From the NCBI RefSeq assembly GCF_000003815.2, contig NC_049995.1, positions 5,812,912-5,876,911 of the forward strand: 64,000 bases of DNA. Direction: 5' to 3'. This document shows, one piece after another, positions 12,534-25,358 of this stretch. The notes under the pieces were generated by a model. That model saw nothing but the letters and a program-made list of their open reading frames with translations, had not been told where the DNA came from and searched no databases. The number at the start of each line of letters is the position of its first letter. The stretch's first letter is position 1. The position numbers and the translations under genes were made by a program. This DNA is from Branchiostoma floridae. Taxonomy: Eukaryota; Chordata; Leptocardii; Amphioxiformes; Branchiostomatidae.

Positions 12534-15500
12534 TTAAGTCTCTTCTATAGCTTTCTTAAACTCCTTCATGACCCGTGGAATTAGGTCATAGAAGACCCGA
12601 GTGTGGTCGAAGTTGTTCCTGACGAATACCAAGTCTGTGACGTCAACACTGTACGTTTCCTGTTCCGGCCAGCCCGCCCAGATGTACAAGTTGTAGAGTG
12701 CAGACTGGTTGAGTAACCAACTTAGGTTATCCCATGATCCACGGACCTGATTCAGATCAAAACATATGTTGAACTTATTATAGAGATTGCTAAACTTTCT
12801 TTCCAACACTGAATTAATAGGGACTTACCCTAAATTTTCGGTCGAACTCCGTCAACCTTGTTCACAGAATGACCCTCTCTATCCCCAGCAGTGACGTCAG
12901 GAACACGCCACTTTTGCAGGATGGGGTCATAAGTATCAGAAAGTCTATGCCGCCCCCCGTCTCTGTTGAGCGTGGGCCGGTGGGCTCTAATGTGCACTGC
13001 CTCCTTCACTCCTCATGCTAAGATATGTTGAACTTCTTTTTTGTATTTTTGCTTTTAGACGGGATGGGTTTGTCTAGACGTCTACGAGATCGGTCTATCG
13101 GGCTTTTTGCAACGCGTTAACGACGGGCAAAGCAACATTACCGGAAACGCCTGCCTCGTCACCCAGACCAGACATATTTTGAAGTAACATACATTCGCAT
13201 AATTTCACCAGGTGCCATTATACCGCCACCTCAAAAAAAAAAAAACCTTTTTGTTATAGAGGCCTTCTCAAGATTGTCTTCAACACCTAAATACCTGAAT
13301 TGTATTACATTTAGGATATTTAACATCCGCTGTTCAAGATAATCTTGGGAAGACCTCTATACTAACGTTTTTTGAGGTGGCAGTATTATGGCATCTGATG
13401 GTACTATGATAGTCGATGTTAATCTTTTCCAGGACGGATTTTGATAAAACGGTCAAGTTTTGTGTTACGGAGTCCAGCTTTAAAAATCTGGTAGAAAAAT
13501 TGTGACCCTTTCCATGTTTGACCTGTAGATCCCTGTAGTAGAATAGTAGCTCACATGCTGGAGTAACAATTGATTATGACGGGGATGACATCCTCGTGTC
13601 ATTTCAATCTTCTGACTGTAGATCGTAAATACGATCTCGTACTCTATGAACCAAAACAAACCCGACAAATTCATTTGAATTGCAGTGGGGATAAAGACTT
13701 CGGAGGTGAATGTGTTTTGATACAATTGTTTTTGCAATGCTTAAACGTGCATTGCACTGGAAAGTTAATTTGATACCTCCCCGAAGGTACTGTGCGTAAA
13801 AGGAACCATTCACGACTTACTTGTCTGACGTCCACACTGAAAGTCACGACCTGTGTCAGGTTGGCACACATCCGGGATATCTGCTCAACCTGGGCACGAG
13901 AGTAACCCTCCAGCGGACTTACTGGTCTCATCGCAAAAACTGAAGAAAAAACACAACGTTGTCTTAGAATACATGATTAAAGAACCAGATATTGAGCAAC
14001 AATAAGCTTTCTGTAATCAATGAATTTATACAATCTATTCCTTATGGCTTATTACTAATGTGTTAATTTTTAGGCTACGAATTCAATGCTAACCAAAAGA
14101 GGTGTCAGGACAACAATCTTCTTTGTACAGAAGCCTACTTTTCGGTGGTCGTTTGTTACTTCTTCATCGGGGCTGGTTCTATTTTGTATTGAAAATAGAT
14201 GTCGCTGCTAATTAACAGAGGCGGTCTAAAGGGACCAATGGGGGCTGCACGAGCAACCTCAATGGAGGTTCATTGAGCTCCATTGAGCTAGCTCCAAACA
14301 CTATGAATGTAAACACATGGCACACGTCACATTTAATAATTTCTTAGACCTCTAGTACGTACGTACGTACATATACTAGGTCCATGCACTATGAATACAA
14401 ACACGTGGTTCACGTCACCTTCAAGAAATTGTTAGGGCTCCACGGAGGAGTCAAATTATTAGGACGTATTAAAATGACAAACGTACCGCGCGGGTAGATC
14501 CGCTGGAAATGTTTCATCAAAGACGACGTTTTAGTGACGGTCTGTCACTTTTCTCATGACAATACTGACTGGTTCTATTTTGCACTGCAGCTAGGTGTCG
14601 CTGCTAACAGATGCGGTCCCAAACGTAAAGTATTTACACATATAACGTTACATACTAGGTTCTCACGGTATCTCACCTATGGAAACGTGAGGAAACATAT
14701 TGACAATAGGGTCGATGAACGTCTCCTTGCTGAAGAGGCCAGGAATCTTTGCTTTCAACATGACAGGGCTTCTTAGGTCTTCGCTTCGTCTTTGGAAAAC
14801 CTGTTAACGTTATAATAAAAAAAAATCTAGATGATAAAATGTTGCGGAGTAGGGTTTGAAATCCACTCAACATGCATGGACATACACTAATACTCTCCAA
14901 ATAGAATCGGGACATAAAGAAAACACAACAAAAAAGAAAGCCCAACAGCAACAACAAAAAAAACATGACAAAAACAGCCGGAGCTGAATCGACGCTTGGA
15001 GAGTAGATATAAACAAGATAACAGTTACTCAAACAACTGGAAAACTTAATAGGCGGTCAGGCGTTTCAAGCAGCTTCCACGTCAGTGACTAAGGAATGTT
15101 TATAGTATACATGAATATTTTGACCTTCATCGACACAACATGGGCACACATAATTGTTTGAGCAAATGTGGATTATCTTTTCATTCTATAGCTAGTTTCT
15201 AAAGAAGGACAAAATATCCAGACATCTTACGTTATTACAACGTTAACCAGGGTTGTCTATTTTTGTGTGTATTTTAATGGCAGGTAAACATTTACCTCTA
15301 GAGCAGGAACTACTGAGCCGACACTATGGAACTCCAGCATGATACCCTGTTGCCTCATCTTTGCAACGTCCAGCCACTCTTCCAAAGTTATGACGTCACT
15401 TCCGGCGACTGACGCGTCATCAGACATGATAGGGACGTTGTCAGAGCGGATGTCAACGTCGGCTTCGAGCATGGTGACCTCACGATAGGCTACATACATA

Positions 15501-18500
15501 GGAAAACCAACTGTAAAACGGGTATCCTACTGGGCTAAGTCAGAATGCACTAACTGGTATTATCAAGGAGGCGGAAATTTGTTGCCAGATTTGCTAATAG
15601 TAAAGAAAAGCAATTTGCAAAATGGCACGAAATGGGCGCATTTTATATATCTTATAACGAATGGTGGGTGTATATGCTACCTTGAATATGTTACGCAGGG
15701 AATCATTAGTGATTATCTTGTTATCAGTGCACATTTTTGCATTTTTAATCCTTGCTCATTGGTTCAGCGATTTCCAATATCATGCTCACCTGGGCTTCGT
15801 ACTCAAATGCGTCGCACGTTATTGTGACATCAAGGAAAAAAAATAGTGCAACGTCAAAAAGTTGGAGTAGTCTTGTGAGATATCTGCTTTTTTATATGGT
15901 CTTAATAACTGTCTAATCAAAGATGGAGACCAATGAAACTGTTACGTTCATTATTCATATGAGAGCAAAAATTGCTAATTTTACACTCAGCCTGATAAGT
16001 ATATGTAGAGCTAAATGTTTTTTCTTGGTAAGAATCATGAAATGACTGAAAACTTGTAATTGAATATCTATTTCAATGTTGGAATCGTAACACTTGTAAT
16101 TAATCTACTTCTGCGTGTTGTTTTAATACTTAATTTTTTACACAGAACCAACCTCCCATGGCTTCTTCAATAGCCTCTCTTGAGTTAACACCGTCCGCCC
16201 ATGTAATGGAAAGGCCATCCCGTCCATAGATTTTGTAGCTAGCTTGGAAGAAATTCACCAAACTGCCTCCAGTCTCAGTCATCCGCAGTAACTCTGTTGC
16301 CTTCTCAGTTGTGATGTCATAGAAAACTCTGCTCCAATCAAAATCGTTCCGAATTTTTAATAGATCAACAGGATCAATGCTTGTCTGTCCCTCAGAAAGT
16401 GTCAACGTGTAGGTGTCTGACTGTTCTAGCAGCCATTTTAGGTACGATTCATTGTTAAAGGATTGCTATTTTGTTCAAGAAAAAAAAACACGTGAAGGTA
16501 AAAATTATATACTGTATATACGTACAGTATACTGTATTTAGCTCAGAGTCTATAACATCGACTATCATAATTCCATCAGGTGCCATAATACCGCCACCTC
16601 AAAAAAAAAAAAAACGTTAGTATAGAGGCCTTCCCAATCGTTTGAAGACAATCTTGAGAAGGTCTATATAACAACGGTTTTCGAGGTGGCGGTATAATGT
16701 CACCTGGTGGAATTATGCGAATGCTACATAAAGGTGTGAAAATGTCTTGTAAATGCCCTTTAACAAGACCTAAAATAGACACTTTTAGCAAAGAACGAAA
16801 TGTTTACGTATATTATGCCATATAAAAGCATGATGTAAGTGAAACAAAAATCTTTATGAATTTGTCTACAGTAAATGTCCTGTATTTAAAGAGGAAAAAA
16901 TTGTATCTGTCAGATGGAATGTAGCATGATTAATGTTTTATCTCATCTACAGTAGTTAACTCATGCATTTAGCCAACGCTGAGCTTATTATGTACACAAT
17001 AAAGATAATTGTCATGATTGTAGATGTCATTTGAGTCTTATTGTAAAGGCTATTACCGGTATGACAGCTTCTGTAGTGTGAAAGGTCAACTTCACTGCTA
17101 CGTCATGGTCAGCCGCCATGATGGCGGAAAGCCACTCTTCAAACGTGAGGTCATAACCGTTGTCGGTGGGCTTCGCCATGATTGGTTGGTTTTGGTTTCC
17201 TAGTATAACGTCTGCACCGATGATGTTTGACTTCCCTGTAAATAATGCAAAACCCTACTTAGTTGTTCTCATTTCCCATTGTATCATTTCAAAGAGTTCT
17301 GCTGTCATTGAATTGAACTTGGAAGATTTCAACCTTTGTAACGCAAGTTCACCTTAATCTTCGGGGAAACGGTTCTTTTTAAGAACTGGGGTATTACGTC
17401 GACGGACAGTGGTAACGGGAGGGGGCCATACTTCGACACCCGTTCTAAGTGGATGCGTATGGCTTTTGTCAATGTACATTTTACAGTGAACTCATCAAAA
17501 ACAAGTTAAGATCTTGTATGCATCCATATAACTGTTATTGAAGCTGTACATATATATATTTCATTTAACAGTAGCGTTCCGCACTGTACTTGGACAGCGC
17601 ACGAAACTTACCGCAGGTTTTCGGCTTGCGTCCTAGCAGAACGTTCCAACACAAAAAAGGGGTCCAAACTCCGACATAGTAAAAACCAGACCATCGCCGT
17701 GCATTTTTAAACAACTTATGCAAACAGAATAGCACTGAAAGTCTTCATTATAATTTTTTGTACCAAATATGGGTCATATTTTGTATTACGCGACTTATTC
17801 AAATACGGTGTATTAAAACGTTTACCTCTCACGGTGAGACCAACTTGCCGCAAAACGGCAGCGCATTGTTACGTTGGACTGTGATGGCATTTTCGCTTTT
17901 CGGCTTCCTTAATTGCCTTTTCATCCTGTCTTTCGGCAGCAGCAATTGCTACAGGCTTATCTAGTCGGTAGGGATCGATTTTTCTTGAATGTTTGTCGCT
18001 CTACGGACGGGTTGACTGAGTTCAACGTGTTGAGCATCGCTCGCCCGCCTTCGTGCGTGATAGTAAAATGGCGGGGCCCCGACTGCGGTGAACATTGTGG
18101 CATCATTTTAGCTCCGTTTATCCAACCCAGCTAAAGGCAGAACAGAACACAGGTATTATTTTTCGGAAGGCTAATAAACATCATTTCTATGTGTGGTGGT
18201 ATTTTTTCACATGTCGTATTTTGCGAAGAATAATTCAAGAGTTTCCCGGGCCATGGTCTCGATACGTTCGCTCGTCAACTTGCACGGAAAGCGTCAAACT
18301 TGTGCAAGTTTTTCAATCGTTATCTGTGGGACTTGCTAACTTCGACACATACCCCGTCTTTGTAGTTATTTACAACAAGGTTTAGCCTACAGCTAGTGTA
18401 CTTCTCATGTGCAGGCATCTATGCATTTCTCCGCAACAATGATTTTTAAAAACCTGTCGAACTTTGGACCCCTGTCGAAGTATGGCCCCCTCCCGTTATA

Positions 18501-21500
18501 TTTTGAAAAAAAATGCAATATTCTTAAAAACATTGCAACTTAAAAACACCTTCCGTCGACTGATATTCCTAAATAGTCTGTTTTCATAAACAACGGATTT
18601 AGGTTACACCGCGGATAGAGATGAGCTAAATTTATAGATATACTTTTTCCACCGAAGTTAACTTAAATTCATAAACAAATATACATTTATCGCAAGATAG
18701 CATACTGCAATATGTACCAGTCTTTTTCGAGACCGCGATTATACCTTTCTACAGTGTATAACTAATGTACCGCAGAATCGTTTAAATGACATAAAAAATA
18801 AAGCACATTTTCCCATCCACACAGAAATTAAGTCTCGCAAGGCTTCTGTCAGTTTTTCCCGGCTGTTGGTCTCGTGAGACCACGTGAGAAGTAGGGCATC
18901 TCGCCGTTGGAGCGGGAAAAAGGACAGAAGGTTGACCTTTGACACGTGACGTTGCATAGCCTCAAGAAAATCATCTTCTTGCTGCGATGAGAAAAATAAA
19001 ATGCACATGTCGGTATAAAGATTAACCACATATTGACAGGGGGCATCTGTATTGCATCACATACTTACAGGTGACTAATTCACATACTTGCTCTCCAAGC
19101 AAAGTTTAATGGGAAAATCGTAGGTTATCATTTTTCATATATGCCGTTTGTTTCTGATAGTCGACCCCACCAACCTCTGTTCCAGGTGGCAATCTCAAAA
19201 GACAAGGGGAGTAGTAGTTAGTGGGGTCGGCTGACGGAGATAAACCGCGTATAAGGAAAGAGGTCACGATTTTAATTTTCTTATCGACCTCTGCTTGGAG
19301 AGTGGAATCAAGTAATATTCAACAGGGCATTAATTTGTTAGATCATAAAATTTGGGAAGGTAAAGATGATTGGATGTATTACTACATAAATGTTACTCTT
19401 TAAGTTTTTAATTTCCTATCATCCCTTCACGTTAGAAATTTCTCACTTTTTCTATTACAACAAAATGTTTGTTTTAAAATACCTGTTTCGGAAGGTCGTA
19501 GTAAACCAGCTTGTGTGAGAAGGCATTGCGACATTTCACAAGGTCGTAGGATCTGTGTATGTCGAATACAGACGTCCATACGGTGATGGTATATCTGAAG
19601 ATGCAGAAAATGAGACAAGCGTTACTCGAGCAGTAAGATTTTTTCACAGAATTTTATGGTAGGTCTTAGGAAGATGAAGGTCAAAGTTGATGATGGCCTC
19701 CTGGCGTCTATCCTTGGTACAGCAGCAGAACCTTTTAAAAAATCTTCTCCTCTGGACATGCTCAGGGTGTCGATCCTTTTCTAATGGCAAATACATTTTT
19801 ATGTTAAGAATAAGTGATACAGGTTGTTGTTTCATTCGCTCCTTTTGTCACTTCTTTTGTTTGTAAACGACGACCGGTCACTGCTTAATTACACGACTGT
19901 CTTTTAAAAGCTTGGTTACTGAGATCAAGGAGGTTAATAAAGACCTCTGTATAATCCCCTTGCTGAGGTACATGGCCAAAATGTTTTTCTATCAAATTCT
20001 CTATCGAATAAAAAAAAATTAAAAAGACGTTTAACAATGTATCGTATATAATGTATACGTAGTCAGACAATGGTCTCTAAAGTTACCTCTTCTCATATTG
20101 ACCCCCCCCCCCCCCCAAAAAAAAACACGATAGAAATAGAGATAATACCTGACCTGTCTGACTGACTCAGCAGCCATTCCAAGTTCTCTAGGGTCCCAGG
20201 CAAACTGAGCAAAGAGTTTCTGATGGGGAACGTGACGGGTTGTGTCAGGTCTCCGCAGTAGGAGTGCATCTCCTCCACCATCTGCCTCGTGTAGCCCTCG
20301 TTTTCTCGGTCGTAGTAGAATCCTGAAATTACACAAAGCATAACGGTTAAGGAAAGCTGCATCGTGGGAAGCTTGCAGTTGCACTGTGGGTAATTTAGAG
20401 TTGCATCATGGGAGATCTAGGTCAGCAGCAGCCATTTTCAGTATTCAGACCTTAAAAGCTCGGGGGGAATAAAAGAAATAAATTTCACGATGGTCAAATT
20501 TGGCCCAAAAGTTTCCATTCGAACGCAGAGTATCGGGTTACCGGAACTCCCGCGCGGTCCCCGCGGAGGGCTGACGGTGACTGAAACATCTTCTACAAGA
20601 TCGTGATAGTTAGAAAAGCAACCTCTCGCACGTGTCTCGTTGCGATTAAATGAAAACTGGCAGGGTGTACACGTCAAATCTTACCGTTTACGTGTGCTGC
20701 ACAGTTTTGTCTCAATGTTTTCTGAAATGTGCCTAGTTGGTTGGTTTAGAAAGGGTGTTTGGTGGACAAAAAAACAAATACCATATTTAGATCGGTCCTA
20801 AATTTGACTGAAAATCCAAATCTTTTATATCATATGAGTAATGATTATGAAATCAAACTTTCTGTCTTAGGGATTTTTCAACTTCTACTTAGAACTATTT
20901 TTATAGCCAAGATAAGGTCGAAAAATCATGTTTTTTACACTCAAAGGCTCGTAACTCAAAATTGCCTCCACATTCCAAAAATCCCTAAGACACAAACCTT
21001 GAGATATTAGTTGTCGACAATTTAAGTCCTGAAAGAGTTGATTTGCATGCGTTTTGTAAGCGATTTAAATACCATGTTTGGTCGTATGTCGAGCCTCACT
21101 GATAGTGACATAGAGTAATTGATACCGCCGTAAACAAGTGTTGTGATATTCAAGGTCACCAATAATGACGCCAGCAGCTTTCTTACATGTCACATATTCC
21201 AAACTTGGCGGTAGCAAAACTAAGATTGCCAGATAACGTTTTATATCTGCGAAAATGTTTTTTTTTCTTCTGACGCACGGTACCCGGGAGAACAAGGGTG
21301 TTTTCTGCATGTTTACTGTAACAACCTACGGATGACCGCGGTTGACCTCCAATAGAACGCCCGTTCTGTTCGATCACGTCAGCGTTCTATTCGATGGAAC
21401 ATGATTCGTGTTCTAAATCCCCACATAGAAGTCTGGAAATTTTGGGACCAAATTTTACCATCGTGTTTAATATCCGTACAGACCATTATGAGAAGAGCAA

Positions 21501-23942
21501 GGCTGCAATACTGTAAATGCATTTGATTTCGCGGAGATTCAATTTCGGGGCAGCGGGAAAAAGGACTGCTCGCGGTGGTTTTAAGTTCGCGGTCATGGAA
21601 AAATGTTCGCGGTAAATTTGCAACCTTAAAACCACGAACATAAAACCACCGCGAAAATTTCTTCATTTACAGTACTTGGAAAGTATCTTTGAATTTTGGG
21701 TGATTTATGTTGCAGATTGTGTAATTTAGCGCTGCAGCAGCCATGTTTGGAAGTGTAGGGGGTTGAATAAATAGAAAAAAAATCTCCCTGTGTCATTATA
21801 TTCATGGAAAGCATCATTTACATTCTATTCTTAAAGGAGTTGGATTGATATTGAGAAATTTGTCTTCAAATCACCTGTTGTCCATCCAATTGAAAGAGTG
21901 CATTCTGGGAAAATCCGGTTGACCGTATCGATGAATTCCCGCGCGTTGACGCCCGGATTGACGGTGTTTGGTCCGCGCAGGATATCCGCGTTCAACCAGA
22001 CGGGACGGTTTATAAGGTTTGATTTGTTCCTTAAAATCCTGTAGTAATTGAAAGAAATTCAGCTTATAGTAAAGGTAAGGTAAAGGTACATGTAGTCCTC
22101 TTTTAGGCCGAAGGAGCTCTGGGTCGTTATCTACTGTCTAAGGCAAGGTTTTGGGGAGTCGGAGCCCAACTCTATTCTTCCATCGTATTATACTTCCCAA
22201 CTGACGTCAGGTGCCCATTTTTACAATCCACAGGGTGGAATAGGATAGTCATGTAAAATGACTTTCCAACGGCCTAAATATCAGTTTCTTTCGAACTCAG
22301 GACCCCTGGTTCCTGGGTCAAAAATCTTGCAGTTACGTTGCACGATACGTTGCACGATATTGAACATCGATTCGATTCATTCGATACATCGTCAATTTTT
22401 TTTTACATCTGACAATTTTAGAAATGAAATTCAAGAAAATGAACGATGGTGGTCCGATATGGTTAAAGCAAGGTTAATGGAAGACAGATGAAGCAGTAGA
22501 CAGATGGAAAAGAACAGTTTAAACGAATTAAATCTCTATTCAAAAGCGACAAAATCGGAGCGTTGACAGATAAAAGTTAATCTTGCCCCGCAACTAATAA
22601 ACTAGTTCACATGTCTCGTCTCTTTTATACAACAACAATCTGTAATAGCACTCACCTTAGAGATGGAGCAACTGATCCAATACTCTTGAAGTCTAACTTG
22701 AGTCCCTTACTGGACTCAAGTGCGGCGTCCAGCCATTCCTGAAAAGTGTTGTCACTGTCAGTCTGGGGAGGGTGCGCCATAACGGGAATGTCCGTCTGCG
22801 CATGCGTACCTTGTCCACGTAACAAGATGTCTGCCTCCAGCATGTGTACGTCACCTAAAGAGTTGGGGCATATTTTAGCTGAGAAATATGAAATATGTTC
22901 CATAAAGAACACATTAAAATGCATTGGTTGTTTGTTTATTTAGTTGTTCTTTGTCTGGTTTGTTGGTTGATCAGCTACAAGTGTACTTACTTGCTAATGC
23001 CTTTGCCAGCTGAGCCTTGCTATTGGCTCCGTGTGACCACGTGACCTGAATGGCGTCCTGCCTGTCAAACTTGAAATATTCCAAAGGGCTGCCGTCAGTC
23101 GGGAACTCGGCTGTGAAAAATAGAAATAACTTGATACACGCTTGCTTCTTTCAGTAGAATTCTTAATAAGTACCATTAGATTAATCAAATGGCATGGAAA
23201 TATATCAAATCACCACTACGTTATGATCATCAGGTGAAATTGTATTTTTTTCCAGAACTTGCTTCAACAAGGCAAATATTAACGTTTTTATTAATAACAT
23301 ATCGCTAAAATCTCAATTGACCTTGGGTTAATTTACATTAAAAGATTGACCCCACTTACACACCTGTTGCACCCACGAAACGTTGCCTAGATGCTATATC
23401 CCGATCAAAAAATCTATCTCACCCAAATGGGGGGGGTGTGTGAAGCCTGGATATCAGACCCCAACTGATCTCAAGATAACTATCACACGATAGATATTTT
23501 GAGATCGGGTTGGGGTCTGTTATCCAGGCTAGAAGCTGTAGGGAAATTTCCTTAGGTGCATTGGCCCTGAAAGCCGTCTGGCATCCAGGCTAACCAAAAG
23601 CCCGTAGTCATCCGTAAGCTACTTGGTCTCTACAGAACTATATTGGCTATCTTGATTTCCTTTCATTGCCTTCTCATTTGTCATTCCTATAGCAAACAAA
23701 ACAAGACTCTGTCGCTGGATGTTACCTTCCAGTCACAGAGTAATAAGCTAGAAATCTTCTTATAATGGTTTATAAGACATAGCTACGTAAGGGGTCTTAC
23801 CGATCGTTACTGGGGGTACCAGGAAGTACACCATCAGTGCAATGGCGGCCACCAGCACCACGCCAATAACTGCAGCTATCGTCACGTATCTCGTCACCTT
23901 CTTCTGGTGTCTCTTACTCTTACCTTCAATCTCGACCTCCAT
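12534..23942 (-). CDS. FAM151A-like: FAM151-family membrane protein with three phosphodiesterase-like repeats, thirteen exons
   Basis: Exons in coding order: 23801-23942, 22991-23110, 22656-22854, 21875-22038, 20154-20322, 19483-19594, 18834-18981, 17057-17235, 16153-16465, 15296-15489, 14677-14800, 13821-13939, 12534-12746; 2196 nt, 731 residues. A short basic N-terminus and a membrane span (about residues 20-42) suggest a type II anchor. Repeat 1 (about 50-315) has the family hallmarks: [40 protein letters not shown]. Repeat 2 (about 325-495) has IIGADV, AKPT and KLTF, and lacks the PVWLNAD and QPVTF exons. Repeat 3 (about 496-731) keeps MLEADV but has MSDDA and MLEF. FAM151 belongs to the PLC/GDPD-like TIM-barrel phosphodiesterases; human FAM151A has two repeats. 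Repeat 1 probably carries any activity; repeats 2 and 3 look degenerate. Exon 7 lacks a GT where homology ends (ctcgcaa, 18834-18840 on plus); a phase-compatible GT lies 27 nt further, ending the exon at 18807. Confidence 0.88.
13188..13424. mobile_element. MITE, family 'GGTGCCATAATACCGCC', copy 1
   Basis: Outer arms are inverted copies of CAGGTGCCATAATACCGCC followed by ACCTCAAAA. Inside them is a second inverted pair around GAGGCCTTCTCAAGATTGTC and GATAATCTTGGGAAGACCTC. It lies in the last intron of the FAM151-like gene, in opposite orientation to copies 2 and 3. Confidence 0.75.
14172..14620. repeat. Imperfect direct duplication, about 390-bp spacing
   Basis: The phrase CTGGTTCTATTTTG followed by GTCGCTGCTAA and GCGGTC occurs near 14172 and again near 14568. 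CACTATGAAT, AAACACATGG and CACGTCAC likewise recur at 14299-14332 and 14387-14420. It sits in the intron after exon 11 of the FAM151-like gene and includes a short (GTAC)n run near 14355. Confidence 0.45.
16554..16727. mobile_element. MITE, same family, copy 2 (short form)
   Basis: Same outer arms as copy 1 (CAGGTGCCATAATACCGCC; GGCGGTATAATGTCACCTG), but the centre is shortened to one loop. It lies in the FAM151-like intron between exons 8 and 9, where repeat 2 lacks its middle exons. Confidence 0.75.
17413..18498. mobile_element. 1.09-kb DNA transposon with 26-bp perfect inverted termini
   Basis: The left end begins TAACGGGAGGGGGCCATACT and the right end is its exact reverse complement, with identity over 26 bases (17413-17438 and 18473-18498). 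It lies in the FAM151-like intron between exons 7 and 8. No transposase is recognised. On the minus strand near 17890-17950 an open stretch rich in Lys, Glu and Arg ([10 protein letters not shown]) could be coding or captured sequence. The terminal repeats are unmistakable; superfamily not assigned. Confidence 0.75.
18515..18640. mobile_element. Half copy of the MITE at 9344-9556
   Basis: TTCTTAAAAACATTGCAAC, ACACCTTCCGTCGA, AACAACGGATTTAGGTTA and GCGGATAGAGATGAGC align in order with 9437-9556. The left arm is missing. Confidence 0.45.
21507..21679. mobile_element. MITE with ACTGTAAATG / CATTTACAGT termini
   Basis: Left end ACTGTAAATGCATTTGATTT, right end AATTTCTTCATTTACAGTAC. GCGGTGGTTTTAAGTTCGCG and CCTTAAAACCACGAAC form further inverted pairs inside. 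Fragments with the same GCGG/TTAAAACCAC phrases appear near 40120-40160 and 50815-50910. It lies in the FAM151-like intron between exons 4 and 5. Confidence 0.6.
23435..23533. repeat. Hairpin repeat, GCCTGGATATCAGACCCCAAC
   Basis: AGCCTGGATATCAGACCCCA (23439 onward) pairs with TGGGGTCTGTTATCCAGGCT (to about 23531), and GATCTCAAGATA with TATTTTGAGATC inside it. A further ATCCAGGCTAACC follows at 23583. It is probably a small MITE in intron 1 of the FAM151-like gene. Confidence 0.55.
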
Positions 23943-25358
23943 TTTGTTTTGTTAGGACTGTTAGACAGTGGGACGTCCCGGCAACCTTTGACCCACAGGC
24001 ATAAATGATTGTACAATCACCAAGGTCATCAAACGGTACGATGGGACCTCAGGCCCTGCCTGGTAGCAACTCAGGTCACCAACTCTAGTTAATGATTTAC
24101 AGAATGCATGGCGTCTTGCCCAGGGACAAACCAAAAGTTTTTTTGTGGGGTACGAAGGCTAAGGCAGGTGATTATTTTACATCAGCAAGATTCTGGTTTG
24201 AATCCATTTGCTACCTTGCAAGCTGATTATCAGCAAGACTTCGAGGTTCGTTTACGGGCCACATTGATGGTCCTAACGATCATAAAAACTCAACACTTAA
24301 ATGACAAAAGTTTTATTGCTGACAAAGGAATCAAGTACAAATACAGGTATCCGTATACGGAATATATAGTTACAGGATCATGATGATAGAAACCTTCTTT
24401 TTTGTATTTTCCCCATCGACGGTTTTGGCCAGATTCTGACATTGAATCTTGGAATTTTGACGATTCCCTGTCGTCAACTACTTAAGTAGGCATGATATAA
24501 CGTTAGCTTTGATGATCCCTTCTAGGATGCAATACCGTCAATAACTACTAGTCGGCGCAATCAATACTACCGGAAGTCCCTGACATGCTAGTAAAGAGTA
24601 CATAGGAAAACATTATGTTTAGTGACTCCTATGAATCATGTCAACTATTTACCATTTTTTCGTGATAATAATTACACTTCTACTAAATCGCAAGCCTTTC
24701 AGTATCTGCTATTAAGTACCAATTATTTTTAGTGAGTGATTGATTATGATCGTTAATTAGTATATCATGAGCCAATTGCACATGTTAATGTTAACAGTCC
24801 TCCGTCATGCCTTTGTATTTAAATATTTGGGCTGATGCCAGTACAATATATAGCCAATCACGCATCCTACATTAGACAGCGATACCCTTGACCAAGATAA
24901 CGTTATATATCCATGGAGCCAAATGTATAAGCAGTGACTCACCAACATGGTGGGGAGGGGGGCATGTTTCTGCTAAATACTCTTCAAAATAAAACGCCAA
25001 GACTCACCCATTTTTCCTAATACTCCGACTAGTATCACTTATATTAGATTCTTGCAAGTATGTCCTCTTGCCAGTCACAACGACGATCTAACCTGTTGTT
25101 CAATAGGATAGGCTTCTATGTGAACCTTTGCGGTAAAGCCGCATATACATTGCACATGTAGGTCACATGAGGTCACATTTGCATGGGGTCAGATGCAAAT
25201 TAACCGGACGGACTGGTTCATCGCAGTTGTTGGAAATCCTTAAAATTGCCAAATGTGACATGTTATAAAATATATAAATCTAATAAGTATGCAAATCTAT
25301 ACAGGACTATTTAAAAAAAAAGCAAACAAAAGGCGCATATTGTGTGGATTAAATTCTC
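23943..25358. other. Intergenic region: FAM151-like promoter side and GH16-A 3' flank
   Basis: The FAM151-like gene starts at 23942 on the minus strand, so its promoter should lie just to the right. I see no clear TATA box or other named element. The open frame 24108-24383 has no recognisable domain. Confidence 0.35.

Noticed and set aside
14673..15032. 119-residue minus-strand open frame
   Set aside because: It overlaps FAM151-like exon 11 in a different frame; the correct frame continues the protein in phase.
19644..19835. Possible extra exon between exons 5 and 6 of the FAM151-like gene
   Set aside because: Exons 5 and 6 already join in phase (2 to 2) and keep the family motif YTITVW. 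The frame here has no family motif.
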